Positions 56,316-64,000 of a stretch of DNA of 64,000 nt are shown one piece after another. The position numbers and the translations under genes are program-made. The stretch's first letter is position 1. Each line of letters starts with the position of its first letter. Location of the stretch: the NCBI GenBank assembly GCA_020848745.1, contig JADLHM010000054.1, forward strand, positions 1 to 64,000. Direction: 5' to 3'. The notes below the pieces were generated by a model that saw only the letters and a list, made by a program, of their open reading frames with translations, was not told where the DNA came from and searched no databases. The DNA comes from Deltaproteobacteria bacterium (GTDB lineage: Bacteria > Desulfobacterota > Binatia > UTPRO1).

Positions 56316-59300
56316 TCAGTAGCGGCGTTTCCACAGCAGATCGACGCCGCTTCGTCCGACCGTGTCCGTCGATGTCTCGAGGCTCCACCCGGGACGGATG
56401 ACGTACTCGATCCGCAGCTCCTCGACGCTCTGCCCGAACCGATGCGCGAGGCTCACGAAGATGTCGTCGGCCACGTACTTCCCGACCGATACCCGCGCGT
56501 CCTGCAGCCCGCTCGTGCCCGCATCGAACTGCAGATCGTCGACGCCGAGCGCGTTCGCGACCGACTCCCGGAGCTCCGACGCCACGTAGCCGCCCGCGAT
56601 GCCGAGCGCCTGCTCGCGGAGCCCCACGGACTGCGAGCGGCTCAGCCGATCCGCGGGCGCGCCGAAGAGGAGCACCGCGAGCACATCGGCCTGATCGAGC
56701 TCGGGCTCGCTCGCGAGCGCGAGGGTCGGCCGGGTGACCGTGCCGCCGACCTCGAGACGCACCAGATACTCGCCGGTCCGGTGCGTCGCCGTGATGTCCA
56801 GCGCGGGATCGAACCCCTGGCCGCTGAAACGCACGCTCCCCTCCTCGAGCGTGAACTTCTTCCCCTGGAACGCATACCAGCCCCGCACGCCGCGCACGTC
56901 TCCGGCGAGGTGCAGCTCCTCGCCGGGCTTCTTCCACGCGGTGATCCATCCCTGGAGCTCGACGTTGGCGTCGGAGCGGCGCACCCAGGCATCGCGCGGC
57001 ACCGCGAGCTGCACGGTCACCGCGGCGCGCTCGAAGATCGTCGGCACCGACGGGGGAGGCGGCGCGCTCGGCACGGCGGGCGGCGGCGGCGGCGCGCCCG
57101 GACCGACGATCACGATCGTCGGATCGAGCGGACGCGCCGATCCCGCCAGCGCCTCGGGAATCTGGAGGACGAGGCCGTCGGTCTCGAGCGATCCCTCGAC
57201 GACCGGCGCCGCCGTCGTGCCCGACAGCCAGAGCCAGCCGCTCGCGGCGCCGCGGCCGTATTCGTTGGTGAACAACGGGAACCGCTTCGCTTCGAAGCGC
57301 GCATCCATGGTGGCGCCGCCGGCGCCGAGACGCGCGGTGCCGCCGCCGGCGACGCGGCCCTTCCCGCTCGCGATCGTCAGCCGATCGATCGACGCGACCC
57401 GCCCGTCGAGGCGCACGGCCGCGTCGATCGCGTCGTAGGTCACCCCGAGCGGCACGACGTGCGCGCGGCCGCCCGTGAGCCCGATCGTCCCGTGCGCCTC
57501 CGGGGCCGCGACCGGGCCGGCGACGCGCACGTCGCCGTCGAGCGTGCCGCCGACCTTGCTCACGAGATCCGGCCAGAGCGCCCCGACGAACGCGAGGTCG
57601 ATCCCGTCGGCGCGCACGCGGGCCTCGGGATCGCCGAGCGCGAACCGGAACGGCGCCAGCGCGAGCACGAGCGGAGCGCCGGCGTCGACGACCAGCGTCT
57701 GCGCCGCGCGCGCGAGCCGACCGTGCAGCTCGCCGCGCCCCGCGGCGACCGCGACCCGCGCACGCAGCTCGTCGTAGCGCGTGCCACCGAGCGTCGGCGC
57801 GGCGATGTCGACGTCGGCGTCGATCCGGGGCGCGGCGAAGCCGCCGCCGAGGCGGACGCGGCCGGCCAGACGCCCGCGCGCCTCGGCGGGCACGAGCCCG
57901 GCGAGCGCCTCCAGATCGAGGCCGTCGACGACGACCTCGAGGTCGCTGCCCCCGGCGGCGAGCACCCCGGTGACGCGGACGCTGCCGTCGCCCGCGCGCA
58001 GCGCGAGGTCGCCGATCGAGAGCCGCGCGCCGCGGAGCTCGAGGACGGGCGTACCGAGCGCCGTCCACACGGTCCCGCGATGCGTGAAGCGCACGGTTCC
58101 GACGGTCGCGCGCGTGGTGTCTCCGCGGCGTGCCACGTCGGCGCGCAGCTCGTGGAACGCGCCGTCGGGCTCGCGGGCGCGCACCGCCACGTCGCCCCGG
58201 AGCGCGGTGAGCGCGCCGCGCGCGCCGGCGTCGACGCCGATCTCCGTGAGCCGCCGCTCGCCGAGGGCGGCCTCGCGGGCGGTCCCGTGCAGGGCCACGT
58301 CCGCGGCGGCGCCCCCGAGTCCGCGCCCGACGAGGCTCGCGTCGAGGGTGGCGGTCCGCCAGCCTGCGCCGGCGAGCTGCCGGGCGGCGACCACGACCTC
58401 CGCGTCGAAGGCCGCGGGGCTCCCGCGCAGCGTCGCCCGCACGCTCCCCGCGCCGCTGAAGCCGAAACGACCGAGGAGCGCCGCGAGCGGCGCCAGATCG
58501 GTCACGCGCGCCTCGGCGCGGACCCCGCCCGTCGCGCCGCCGGGTGCGCCGCCGAGCCTCGCATCGCCCGCGGCCGCGACCGTCCCGACGTTGGTCGCGA
58601 CGTCCAGGCGATCGACCGTGAGGCGCCCGGCATCGGCTCGCACGGCGGCGTCGCCGCGCGCGATCGTGACCCCGCCGACGCGGCTCGGCGCGATCGCCAC
58701 GCTCGCGTCGAAGCGCGTCGTCGCGGGCTCGAAGCCGACGCCGGCGACGCGCGCCGTGGCGTTCAGCCGCCCGGCGAGCGCGGGGCGCGCGAGCAGCGCG
58801 CCGAGGTCGAGCTCGGTCGCGACGACGTCGACCGCGTACCGTTCGGCACCGGCGCCGAGCGCGACGTCGCCGGACGCGCGGACGCTTCCCGCGTCGTTCG
58901 TCGCCGCGACATCGAAGCGCAGGCCGTCGTCGGCCACCCGCAGCGTCCCGCGCGTGGACGCGAGCGCGGTCGTCCCCACGCGCGACGCGCCGAGGTCGAG
59001 ACCGACATCGTAGACGCGCCGAGCCTCCGCCCGCACCGCGAGGGTGACGCTGCCGGCGAGATCGGTGGGCGGGAACCTCGCGCCCGCGATCGCGGCGAGG
59101 TCGACGTGCTCGAGCGCCGCCCGCAGGGAGCCGGTCGGCGCCGCGGCCGCGAGATCGAGCGTCCCCTCGATGCCGAGCCGGCCGACCGCGCGCGGTCCCG
59201 CGTCCCCCGCGGCCTCGGCCGCGAGCGCGCCCGTAACGGCGACGGCGGCGCGCGGCCCGTGCGCCCGTAGCTCGCCGCGCCAGTCGCTCGGCGGCAGCCA

Positions 59301-60092
59301 GTCGCTGCGCGGCAGCCCGGCGCGAAGGAGCGCGCGCGCGTCCGCCGCCGCGAGGCGCTCGACGCGGAGCACGCCGTCCACGGCGGCGCCGAAGCGGCCC
59401 GTGAGCGCGACCGACGAGGCGGCGGTTCGCGCCCGGGCGTCCTCGATCCTCCATTCGCCGTGCTCGGCCGCGACCCGGCCCACGACCTCCTCGAAACGCA
59501 CCCCGCTCCCTTGCTCGCGAAACGCGAGCGCGTCGATCGCCACCCGCGCCGCCCCGGGCGCGAAGCGGGCGGCGCCCTCCACCGTGACGCCGCGCAGGCG
59601 CCACCCGCGGCCGGAATGCACGATCCGCACGGCGCCGTTCGTCACGCGCAGCGAACGCAGATCGACGACGAGCGTCGGCCGCGGCTCCTCGCCAGCCGCC
59701 TTCGCGAGGCGCTCGACGTTCCAGCCGCGCTCGTCGGCGGCCAGCCGGAGCGCGACGCCGTCCGCGACGAGCGACGTGACGCGCACACCGCCGCCGCGCG
59801 CCAGGAGCGGGAGATCGTAGGTCGCGACGAGCCGCCGCACCGCGAGCACGCGCTCGCCGTCCTGCACCAGCCGGACGTCGCGAGCGACGAGCGTCCCGAA
59901 GAGATTGCCGTCGAGCGCCCCGATCACGAGGCGCCCGTTCAGCTCGGCGTTCACCCGCGCGACCACCTCGCGGCGGAGCCAATCGCGAAAGGCGGCGGTC
60001 TGCGACACGACGGCGAGCCCGGCGACCGCGGCGGCGGCGAGGCCGCCCAGGACCAGACCGCGACGCGCCCACCGGCGCACGCGCGGCGTCAT
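56316..60092 (-). CDS. tamB: Translocation and assembly module protein TamB (DUF490/AsmA-like)
   Basis: Very long periplasm-spanning protein, 1258 aa. An N-terminal signal-anchor (WARRGLVLGGLAAAAVAGLAVVS) is followed by repeated amphipathic beta-strand units throughout (for example GVLRVERLAAADARALL, GSVRVTGVLAAGGSDLEVVVDGLDLEAL), which form the groove thought to carry lipids. The C-terminus is the conserved DUF490 part (WYAFQGKKFTLEEGSVRFSGQGFDPALDITATHRT; FVSLAHRFGQSVEELRIEYVIRPGWSLETSTDTVGRSGVDLLWKRRY). It starts at ATG 60092, sharing one base with the tamA stop. Confidence 0.93.
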   Translation of the reverse strand: MTPRVRRWARRGLVLGGLAAAAVAGLAVVSQTAAFRDWLRREVVARVNAELNGRLVIGALDGNLFGTLVARDVRLVQDGERVLAVRRLVATYDLPLLARGGGVRVTSLVADGVALRLAADERGWNVERLAKAAGEEPRPTLVVDLRSLRVTNGAVRIVHSGRGWRLRGVTVEGAARFAPGAARVAIDALAFREQGSGVRFEEVVGRVAAEHGEWRIEDARARTAASSVALTGRFGAAVDGVLRVERLAAADARALLRAGLPRSDWLPPSDWRGELRAHGPRAAVAVTGALAAEAAGDAGPRAVGRLGIEGTLDLAAAAPTGSLRAALEHVDLAAIAGARFPPTDLAGSVTLAVRAEARRVYDVGLDLGASRVGTTALASTRGTLRVADDGLRFDVAATNDAGSVRASGDVALGAGAERYAVDVVATELDLGALLARPALAGRLNATARVAGVGFEPATTRFDASVAIAPSRVGGVTIARGDAAVRADAGRLTVDRLDVATNVGTVAAAGDARLGGAPGGATGGVRAEARVTDLAPLAALLGRFGFSGAGSVRATLRGSPAAFDAEVVVAARQLAGAGWRTATLDASLVGRGLGGAAADVALHGTAREAALGERRLTEIGVDAGARGALTALRGDVAVRAREPDGAFHELRADVARRGDTTRATVGTVRFTHRGTVWTALGTPVLELRGARLSIGDLALRAGDGSVRVTGVLAAGGSDLEVVVDGLDLEALAGLVPAEARGRLAGRVRLGGGFAAPRIDADVDIAAPTLGGTRYDELRARVAVAAGRGELHGRLARAAQTLVVDAGAPLVLALAPFRFALGDPEARVRADGIDLAFVGALWPDLVSKVGGTLDGDVRVAGPVAAPEAHGTIGLTGGRAHVVPLGVTYDAIDAAVRLDGRVASIDRLTIASGKGRVAGGGTARLGAGGATMDARFEAKRFPLFTNEYGRGAASGWLWLSGTTAAPVVEGSLETDGLVLQIPEALAGSARPLDPTIVIVGPGAPPPPPAVPSAPPPPSVPTIFERAAVTVQLAVPRDAWVRRSDANVELQGWITAWKKPGEELHLAGDVRGVRGWYAFQGKKFTLEEGSVRFSGQGFDPALDITATHRTGEYLVRLEVGGTVTRPTLALASEPELDQADVLAVLLFGAPADRLSRSQSVGLREQALGIAGGYVASELRESVANALGVDDLQFDAGTSGLQDARVSVGKYVADDIFVSLAHRFGQSVEELRIEYVIRPGWSLETSTDTVGRSGVDLLWKRRY

Positions 60093-61942
60093 CAGAACGC
60101 CTGTCCGATGCTGAAGTGGATCTGCCAATGCGGCTCGCCTTTCGGAGGATCGAGCGGCACGCCGACGTCGACGCGCAGCGGACCGACGAGGGTGTGGTAG
60201 CGCACGCCGACGCCGGCCCCGAACTCGAGGTCGCCGAGCGTCCAGCTCGCGGGTCGGCGTCGGACCTCCCCCGCGTCGAAGAAGATCGCGCCGCCGAGCG
60301 GCCCGTAGATCGGCGTGCGCAGCTCGAGGCTCGCCTCGAGCAGGCTCCGCCCGCCGACCGGGTCCTCGTCGTCGTTCAAGGGTCCCAGCATGTGCCGATC
60401 GTAGCCGCGCGTGCTGTTGATGCCGCCGGCGTAGAAGCGGCGGAACATCGGGAGGTCGCGGCTCTGGCCGAACCCGTCGCCGGTCCCGATGCGCACCCGG
60501 CCGGCGAGCGTGCGCTTGCCCGGCAGCGGCACGTACTTCTTGGCGTCGGCGACGGCCGTGAAGAAGCTGTACGCGCCCTGCCATGGCCCGCCCGCCTGTT
60601 CGACGGCGAGGTTCACGACGCTGCCCTCGCGCGGATCGAGGAGGTCGACGGTCGTGTTGCGCTCGACCACGCCGGTCAGGCTCGAGACGATGCCGCGCCC
60701 GACGTAGTCGTCGCGGCCGCCGTCGAGGCGCGCCACGGTGGCGCCCGGCACGTTGCTGAGATCGTCGTACTCGACGTTGTACCCCGCGGAAACGGTCAGG
60801 CGCGGAGTGAGCTTGCGCTCCACCCGCGGCGCGAAACGGACGCGCGCCACCGTGAAGCCCGGCTCGTCGTCGCGGAGCTGCGTGAGCGGCGCGATGAAGG
60901 TCTGCCGCGGATGGAGGAAGTACGGTTGGCGGAACTCGCCTTCGATCGCCTGCTCGATCCGGGAACCCTTGAGGCGGAACCCGAGCTGTCGGCCGCCGCC
61001 GAAGAAGTCGTGGTGCTGCCAGCGCAACTGGCCGCGGACGCCGTCCTCGATCCCGTAACCGATGCCGGCGACGATCTCGCGCGGCGGTCCCTCGACCACG
61101 CGGACCGCGACGTCGACGGTCCCGCTCCGCTCGTCGAGGTTGCGGGGACCGACGACCACCGAACGGAACAGGCGCAGACCGAAGATCCTGGCCTGCGTCT
61201 CGTCGAGCTTGCCGGGATCGTACGGCTCGCCCTGCCGGTACGCGATCTCGCGCCGTACCAGACGCATCGCGACCTGATTCGTCCCCTCGACGTAGGTGAT
61301 GCCGAAGACGGCGGCGTTCTCGCGTGTCACGCGATAGCGGACCTCCGCGTCGTGGGTTGCGGTGTCGACGCGCGCCGATTTCTCGACCCGCGCGTACGCG
61401 AAGCCGCGCCGCTCGAGCCGGAGTTCGATCCGATCGCGCCCGGCGTCGTAGCCCGCCTGGGTGAAGGGCGCGCCGACCGCGAGCGGAACCTCGGCACGGA
61501 GGGCGTCGTTCTCCGTCTCGCTCGGCGCGAAATCGACGGCCTCGACGGCAACGCTCTTCACCGCGACCACCGGCCCTTCGTGCACGACGACGACGACCGT
61601 CACGCGCTCGCCGCTCACCACCAGATCATGGTCCACCACGGCCTCGTAGCGGCCCGACTCGCGCAGCCACGTCCCGATCCGCTCGAGATCGCTCCGCAGG
61701 AGGCGCGCGTCGAAGATCGTCGGCTCCAGCCAGCGCTTCCAGGGCTGGTACCACGGCGGCAGGCGCGTCCGCATCACCGAGCGGATCGTGCGCGCCGAGA
61801 TCGTCTCGGTTCCCTCGATGCGAACGCCGGCGAGCACGTACACCGCATCGGGGGCGAGGGCGTCCAGCGGCGCGGCGGCCACGTCCGTCCGGAGCAGGAG
61901 CCCGAGAGCGAGCGCCGTCCACCGCATCCCCAGCCGACACAT
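60092..61942 (-). CDS. tamA: Outer-membrane assembly protein TamA (BamA/Omp85 superfamily)
   Basis: Omp85 protein of 616 aa that pairs with TamB. Signal peptide (MRWTALALGLLLRTDVAAA), about three POTRA domains (residues 35-300, with LERIGTWLRESGRYEAVVDHDLV; LRLERRGFAYARVEKSARVD; TQARIFGLRLFRSVVVGP) and a C-terminal 16-strand barrel ending in FSIGQAF, with the lid-lock motif region RRFYAGGINSTRGYDRHMLGP (Omp85 V/IRG-Y-like). ATG 61942 is chosen; 61927 and 61987 are alternatives. Directly upstream of tamB, as expected. Confidence 0.92.
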   Translation of the reverse strand: MCRLGMRWTALALGLLLRTDVAAAPLDALAPDAVYVLAGVRIEGTETISARTIRSVMRTRLPPWYQPWKRWLEPTIFDARLLRSDLERIGTWLRESGRYEAVVDHDLVVSGERVTVVVVVHEGPVVAVKSVAVEAVDFAPSETENDALRAEVPLAVGAPFTQAGYDAGRDRIELRLERRGFAYARVEKSARVDTATHDAEVRYRVTRENAAVFGITYVEGTNQVAMRLVRREIAYRQGEPYDPGKLDETQARIFGLRLFRSVVVGPRNLDERSGTVDVAVRVVEGPPREIVAGIGYGIEDGVRGQLRWQHHDFFGGGRQLGFRLKGSRIEQAIEGEFRQPYFLHPRQTFIAPLTQLRDDEPGFTVARVRFAPRVERKLTPRLTVSAGYNVEYDDLSNVPGATVARLDGGRDDYVGRGIVSSLTGVVERNTTVDLLDPREGSVVNLAVEQAGGPWQGAYSFFTAVADAKKYVPLPGKRTLAGRVRIGTGDGFGQSRDLPMFRRFYAGGINSTRGYDRHMLGPLNDDEDPVGGRSLLEASLELRTPIYGPLGGAIFFDAGEVRRRPASWTLGDLEFGAGVGVRYHTLVGPLRVDVGVPLDPPKGEPHWQIHFSIGQAF

Positions 61943-62312
61943 CGGAGCGCCGATGCTATCGAGGCGGTCTCGGCGCGAGCAAACCATGTCCTGTGACGTG
62001 CGGAGCGCCGAAAAGCTGCCACTCCGGACTACAAATAGACGGCACGCTGACACTCGCAAGCGCCGGACGGCAGCCGGCATACGGCAACCTACTGAAAATC
62101 CGTATGCTTCACCTGAAGCGCCGCGGCCCGCAACTTGCTGTTCGGGCCGGAGGAATGATGCGTCGAACCGACCGCGGGCGGCCACGGCGCCGTCGTACGG
62201 GTGCACGACCCGCCACGGACGCCGCCACGCATCCCGCATGCGAGACTGCCATGATCTCGCACAAGTGCATGAAAATCCAGAAGTTCATCGACGTTCGGGA
62301 CGAATATTCTTC
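61943..62312. other. Intergenic region, no gene seen
   Basis: About 370 bases between the divergent tamA and the secreted-protein gene. Only short overlapping frames without coding character. The part from about 62240 becomes AT-richer toward the promoter at 62313. Confidence 0.6.
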
Positions 62313-62342
62313 TTGACAAGGCCGAGACGGGGCTCCTATATG
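62313..62342 (+). promoter_or_regulatory. Promoter of the secreted-protein gene at 62554
   Basis: TTGACA (62313-62318), 18-bp spacer, TATATG (62337-62342). Predicted start near 62349 gives a 5' leader of about 205 bases before ATG 62554. Confidence 0.65.
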
Positions 62343-62553
62343 TCGATACCGCGACCTGGAATGAAGTACTCGAGTGCCGTTCGCTTGCCGAACAGGATCA
62401 CCACCTTCAGTGAGAAAAAACAACGTTAGGTAGCAGCTAGGAATCACCATGATGGCCAAGGGCATTCGCGAGTTTCCTGGTGTGTCGTGGACCTCACCGA
62501 CTCGCGGAACGCTCCGCCATCCCCAACCAACCCGACGAAGGAGGGTAACCACC

Positions 62554-63237
62554 ATGAAGAAGCACTTTCTCGCAGCAGGCGCCGCCGCACTGGGGCTCGG
62601 TCTGGCGAGCATCGCCAGCGCCGCCAGCACGCCGTGTGCGGTCTCCTACCCGCACCCGGCGAGCGCCAAGCAGATCAAGGCGAGCCTGGTGCAGGCATTC
62701 GTGTCCTGCAACAACCCGGGCGGCAACGTCCCGAACGCCACCACCGAGACCGGCACGGTCCCGACCTGCTATCCGGCCGAGACCTACCACCAGAACGCCG
62801 GCTCCCCCGCGCTCGGCTGGGTCTTCGGACCGAAGGGCAAGGGCGACATCACCTTCAAGGCTGGTAAGAACAAGGTCGTGGGCCCGCTCAACACCGATCC
62901 GACCGCCAGCGATCTCAACATCCAGCTGAAGATGTCGAACATCACGGACAACACCGGCGACGCCACGGGGAACGGCACCGTCGCGACGGTGGCTCGCGCG
63001 ACCCTCATCGACCGCGCCGAGAGCGCGCTCGGCCCGATGACGGTCATCGACTTCCCGACCTCCTTCGGCGTCTCGGCGGCCGGGGGCAAGATCTCGAAGA
63101 AGACCTCCGCCACGGTGATCCTGAACGCCTTGAGCCAGCCGGCGCTTCCGGCCTGCACCACGATCGAAGTCGTCGCGGTCCTGGTCAAGGATCCGAACGG
63201 CAACCCGTTCGCGAACCTCGGTACGTACCTCCCGTAA
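62554..63237 (+). CDS. Secreted protein of unknown function, probably well expressed
   Basis: A 227-aa protein with an ideal ribosome-binding site (GAAGGAGGGTAACCACC before ATG) and a classical signal peptide (MKKHFLAAGAAALGLGLASIASA). The mature part has four Cys (CAVSYP, VSCNN, PTCYP, PACTT), suggesting two disulfides, and a beta-rich pattern (GKGDITFKAGKNKVVGPLNTDPTASDLNIQLKMSNITDNTG; IEVVAVLVKDPNGNPFANLGTYLP). No family recognised. An in-frame ATG at 62449 exists but would put the signal peptide 35 residues inside, so 62554 is the start. Own promoter and own terminator. Confidence 0.8.
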   Translation: MKKHFLAAGAAALGLGLASIASAASTPCAVSYPHPASAKQIKASLVQAFVSCNNPGGNVPNATTETGTVPTCYPAETYHQNAGSPALGWVFGPKGKGDITFKAGKNKVVGPLNTDPTASDLNIQLKMSNITDNTGDATGNGTVATVARATLIDRAESALGPMTVIDFPTSFGVSAAGGKISKKTSATVILNALSQPALPACTTIEVVAVLVKDPNGNPFANLGTYLP

Positions 63238-63247
63238 TTCGCTGCGT

Positions 63248-63925
63248 TTGATCGCTTCTTTTCGGTTGCCCCATACGAGCCACCCGCCCCGTCCACGGGC
63301 GGGTGGCTTCGTTTCGTGGGCCCTTCTCTGTTGTCTTTCTCTCGTCGCGCTGGCTTGCTCGCCGAGCGAGACTCCCCGGCCGGTCGCGATCGCGACCGCC
63401 GTCCCCGCCGCCGTCGCTGCGGCCACGGCCGGCGCCCCGGCGCCCTCCGCCACCGCAGCGGGAGCGGAGGCCGCGGCGGATTCCGCCGCCGCGACCGACC
63501 TGAACGACTTCTCCGACACCGCCGACTTCGAGTGGAACTTCGACGAAGAGGCGAGCGACACGGAGTTCGAGATCGACGCGGCCGCAACGGCTTTCTACAT
63601 GCCGCGCGGGAACATCGTCACGTTCAAGGCCAAAGCCCTCAACGGAACGCCGCCTTTCAGCTTCACCTGGGACTTCGGCGACGGCTCCCCGCCGGGCAGC
63701 GGCGAGATGATCAAGCACCGCTTCGAGAAGCTCGGCAACATCGAGGTCACCGTTCGGGCCAAGGACGCCAGCGGCGCGACGGCGTTCATGCAGCTCGGGC
63801 TGCTCGTACACCACCCGGTCGACTACGCGTACCGGATGCAGCAGGACGAGAAGACGATCGAGGAGCTGAAGAAGCGCTACCCCGACTGGGTTCCGGCATC
63901 GCCCGCCCCGGCCGTCACACCGTAG
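63248..63925 (+). CDS. PKD-domain lipoprotein (start uncertain)
   Basis: Up to 225 aa. A hydrophobic run ending LSLVALACS is a lipoprotein signal with the lipid-anchored Cys. After an Ala/Pro-rich linker and an acidic segment (DLNDFSDTADFEWNFDEEASDTEFEID), residues about 120-195 are a PKD domain (LNGTPPFSFTWDFGDGSPPGSGEMIKHRFEKLGNIEVTVRAKD). The only in-frame starts are TTG 63248 and TTG 63266; both lie before the hairpin at 63279-63307, so the terminator of the previous gene is inside this reading frame. Confidence 0.7.
   Translation: MIASFRLPHTSHPPRPRAGGFVSWALLCCLSLVALACSPSETPRPVAIATAVPAAVAAATAGAPAPSATAAGAEAAADSAAATDLNDFSDTADFEWNFDEEASDTEFEIDAAATAFYMPRGNIVTFKAKALNGTPPFSFTWDFGDGSPPGSGEMIKHRFEKLGNIEVTVRAKDASGATAFMQLGLLVHHPVDYAYRMQQDEKTIEELKKRYPDWVPASPAPAVTP
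63279..63320 (+). terminator. Intrinsic terminator after the secreted-protein gene
   Basis: 11-bp perfect stem (GCCACCCGCCC, 63279-63289, with GGGCGGGTGGC, 63297-63307), 7-base loop, followed by TTCGTTTCG. It overlaps the 5' part of the PKD lipoprotein frame. Confidence 0.65.
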
Positions 63926-64000
63926 ATTCCGAGCGGCACGAGCTTCCGGATCACCGCGGTCGGCGGCGTGTCCGCCGGTGAATCGGGCAGGTAGATCGCG
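63877..64000 (-). CDS. C-terminal end of a leftward gene entering from the right edge
   Basis: An open minus-strand frame runs from the window edge to TAG at 63879-63877 and encodes about 40 residues with coding character (IYLPDSPADTPPTAVIRKLVPLGIYG). It overlaps the end of the PKD lipoprotein gene by 49 bp. Too short to identify. Confidence 0.35.
   Translation of the reverse strand, partial: AIYLPDSPADTPPTAVIRKLVPLGIYGVTAGAGDAGTQSG

Noticed and set aside
56316-60072. Long Arg-rich minus-strand frame in the tamB region, in the same frame as the NYN protein
   Set aside because: The NYN gene starts at 56265; upstream of it the frame is only an out-of-frame shadow of tamB.

Overview
This is a chromosomal window of about 70% G+C from a Gram-negative (diderm) bacterium. 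Evidence for two membranes is the LPS export genes lptABC, the Kdo genes kdsD/kdsA/kdsB, tamA/tamB, lnt, lipoproteins and a beta-barrel porin. Three features point to an uncultured deltaproteobacterium-like lineage (Desulfobacterota, Binatota or Myxococcota): the gene order pgpA-cinA-thpR-recA-pilT-recX-alaS-phoH-ybeY-lnt-prfB, the LptCAB-RpoN-Hpf-PtsN-HprK-RapZ regulatory PTS locus, and secreted proteins with Thr-Pro linkers and Cys-rich repeats. The lineage is an inference; there is no rRNA gene in the window.

Layout. 1-6.7 kb: the end of a HerA-like ATPase gene, two convergent L,D-transpeptidase lipoproteins, a beta-barrel protein with a polyproline tail, a less GC-rich accessory patch (a basic DNA-binding-like protein and a small HEFGH metallopeptidase), an enoyl-reductase-like SDR and small hypothetical genes. 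6.6-10.3 kb: a translationally coupled LuxE-like / LuxC-like / class III aminotransferase operon, the most unusual locus here; it could turn a fatty acid into an aldehyde and then an amine. 10.3-22.5 kb: a long leftward core block, prfB (with a classic CTTTGAC programmed frameshift), lnt, ybeY, phoH, alaS, recX, pilT, recA, thpR, cinA, pgpA. 22.5-26 kb: a very large modular secreted protein. 26-33.4 kb: a CysQ-like phosphatase, a degenerate hydrolase, GDPD and an M23 peptidase, then rightward mltG, lexA, a HAD nucleotidase and hemW. 33.4-37.7 kb: egtD/egtB for ergothioneine, sufT, a small lipoprotein and a HugZ-like protein. 37.8-41.8 kb: the SAM cycle, a SahR-like HTH-methyltransferase regulator coupled to ahcY, facing metK. 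41.9-53.6 kb: one leftward envelope/regulatory block (kdsB, pyrG, kdsA, kdsD, lptC, lptA, lptB, rpoN, hpf, ptsN, hprK, rapZ, EIIA-Man, ptsH). 53.7-62 kb: fumC, an NYN-domain protein with a histone-like tail, tamB and tamA. 62.3-64 kb: a strongly promoted secreted protein, a PKD lipoprotein, and the edge of a leftward gene.

Many genes are coupled through ATGA or GTGA overlaps, and GTG or TTG starts are common. Several promoters with good TTGACA/TATAAT-like boxes can be read (recA, lexA, metK, kdsB, lptC, a metallopeptidase and a secreted protein). For kdsB, lptC and mltG the predicted transcription start falls at or within a few bases of the start codon, which suggests leaderless mRNAs. No tRNA, rRNA, CRISPR array, transposase or prophage gene was seen.
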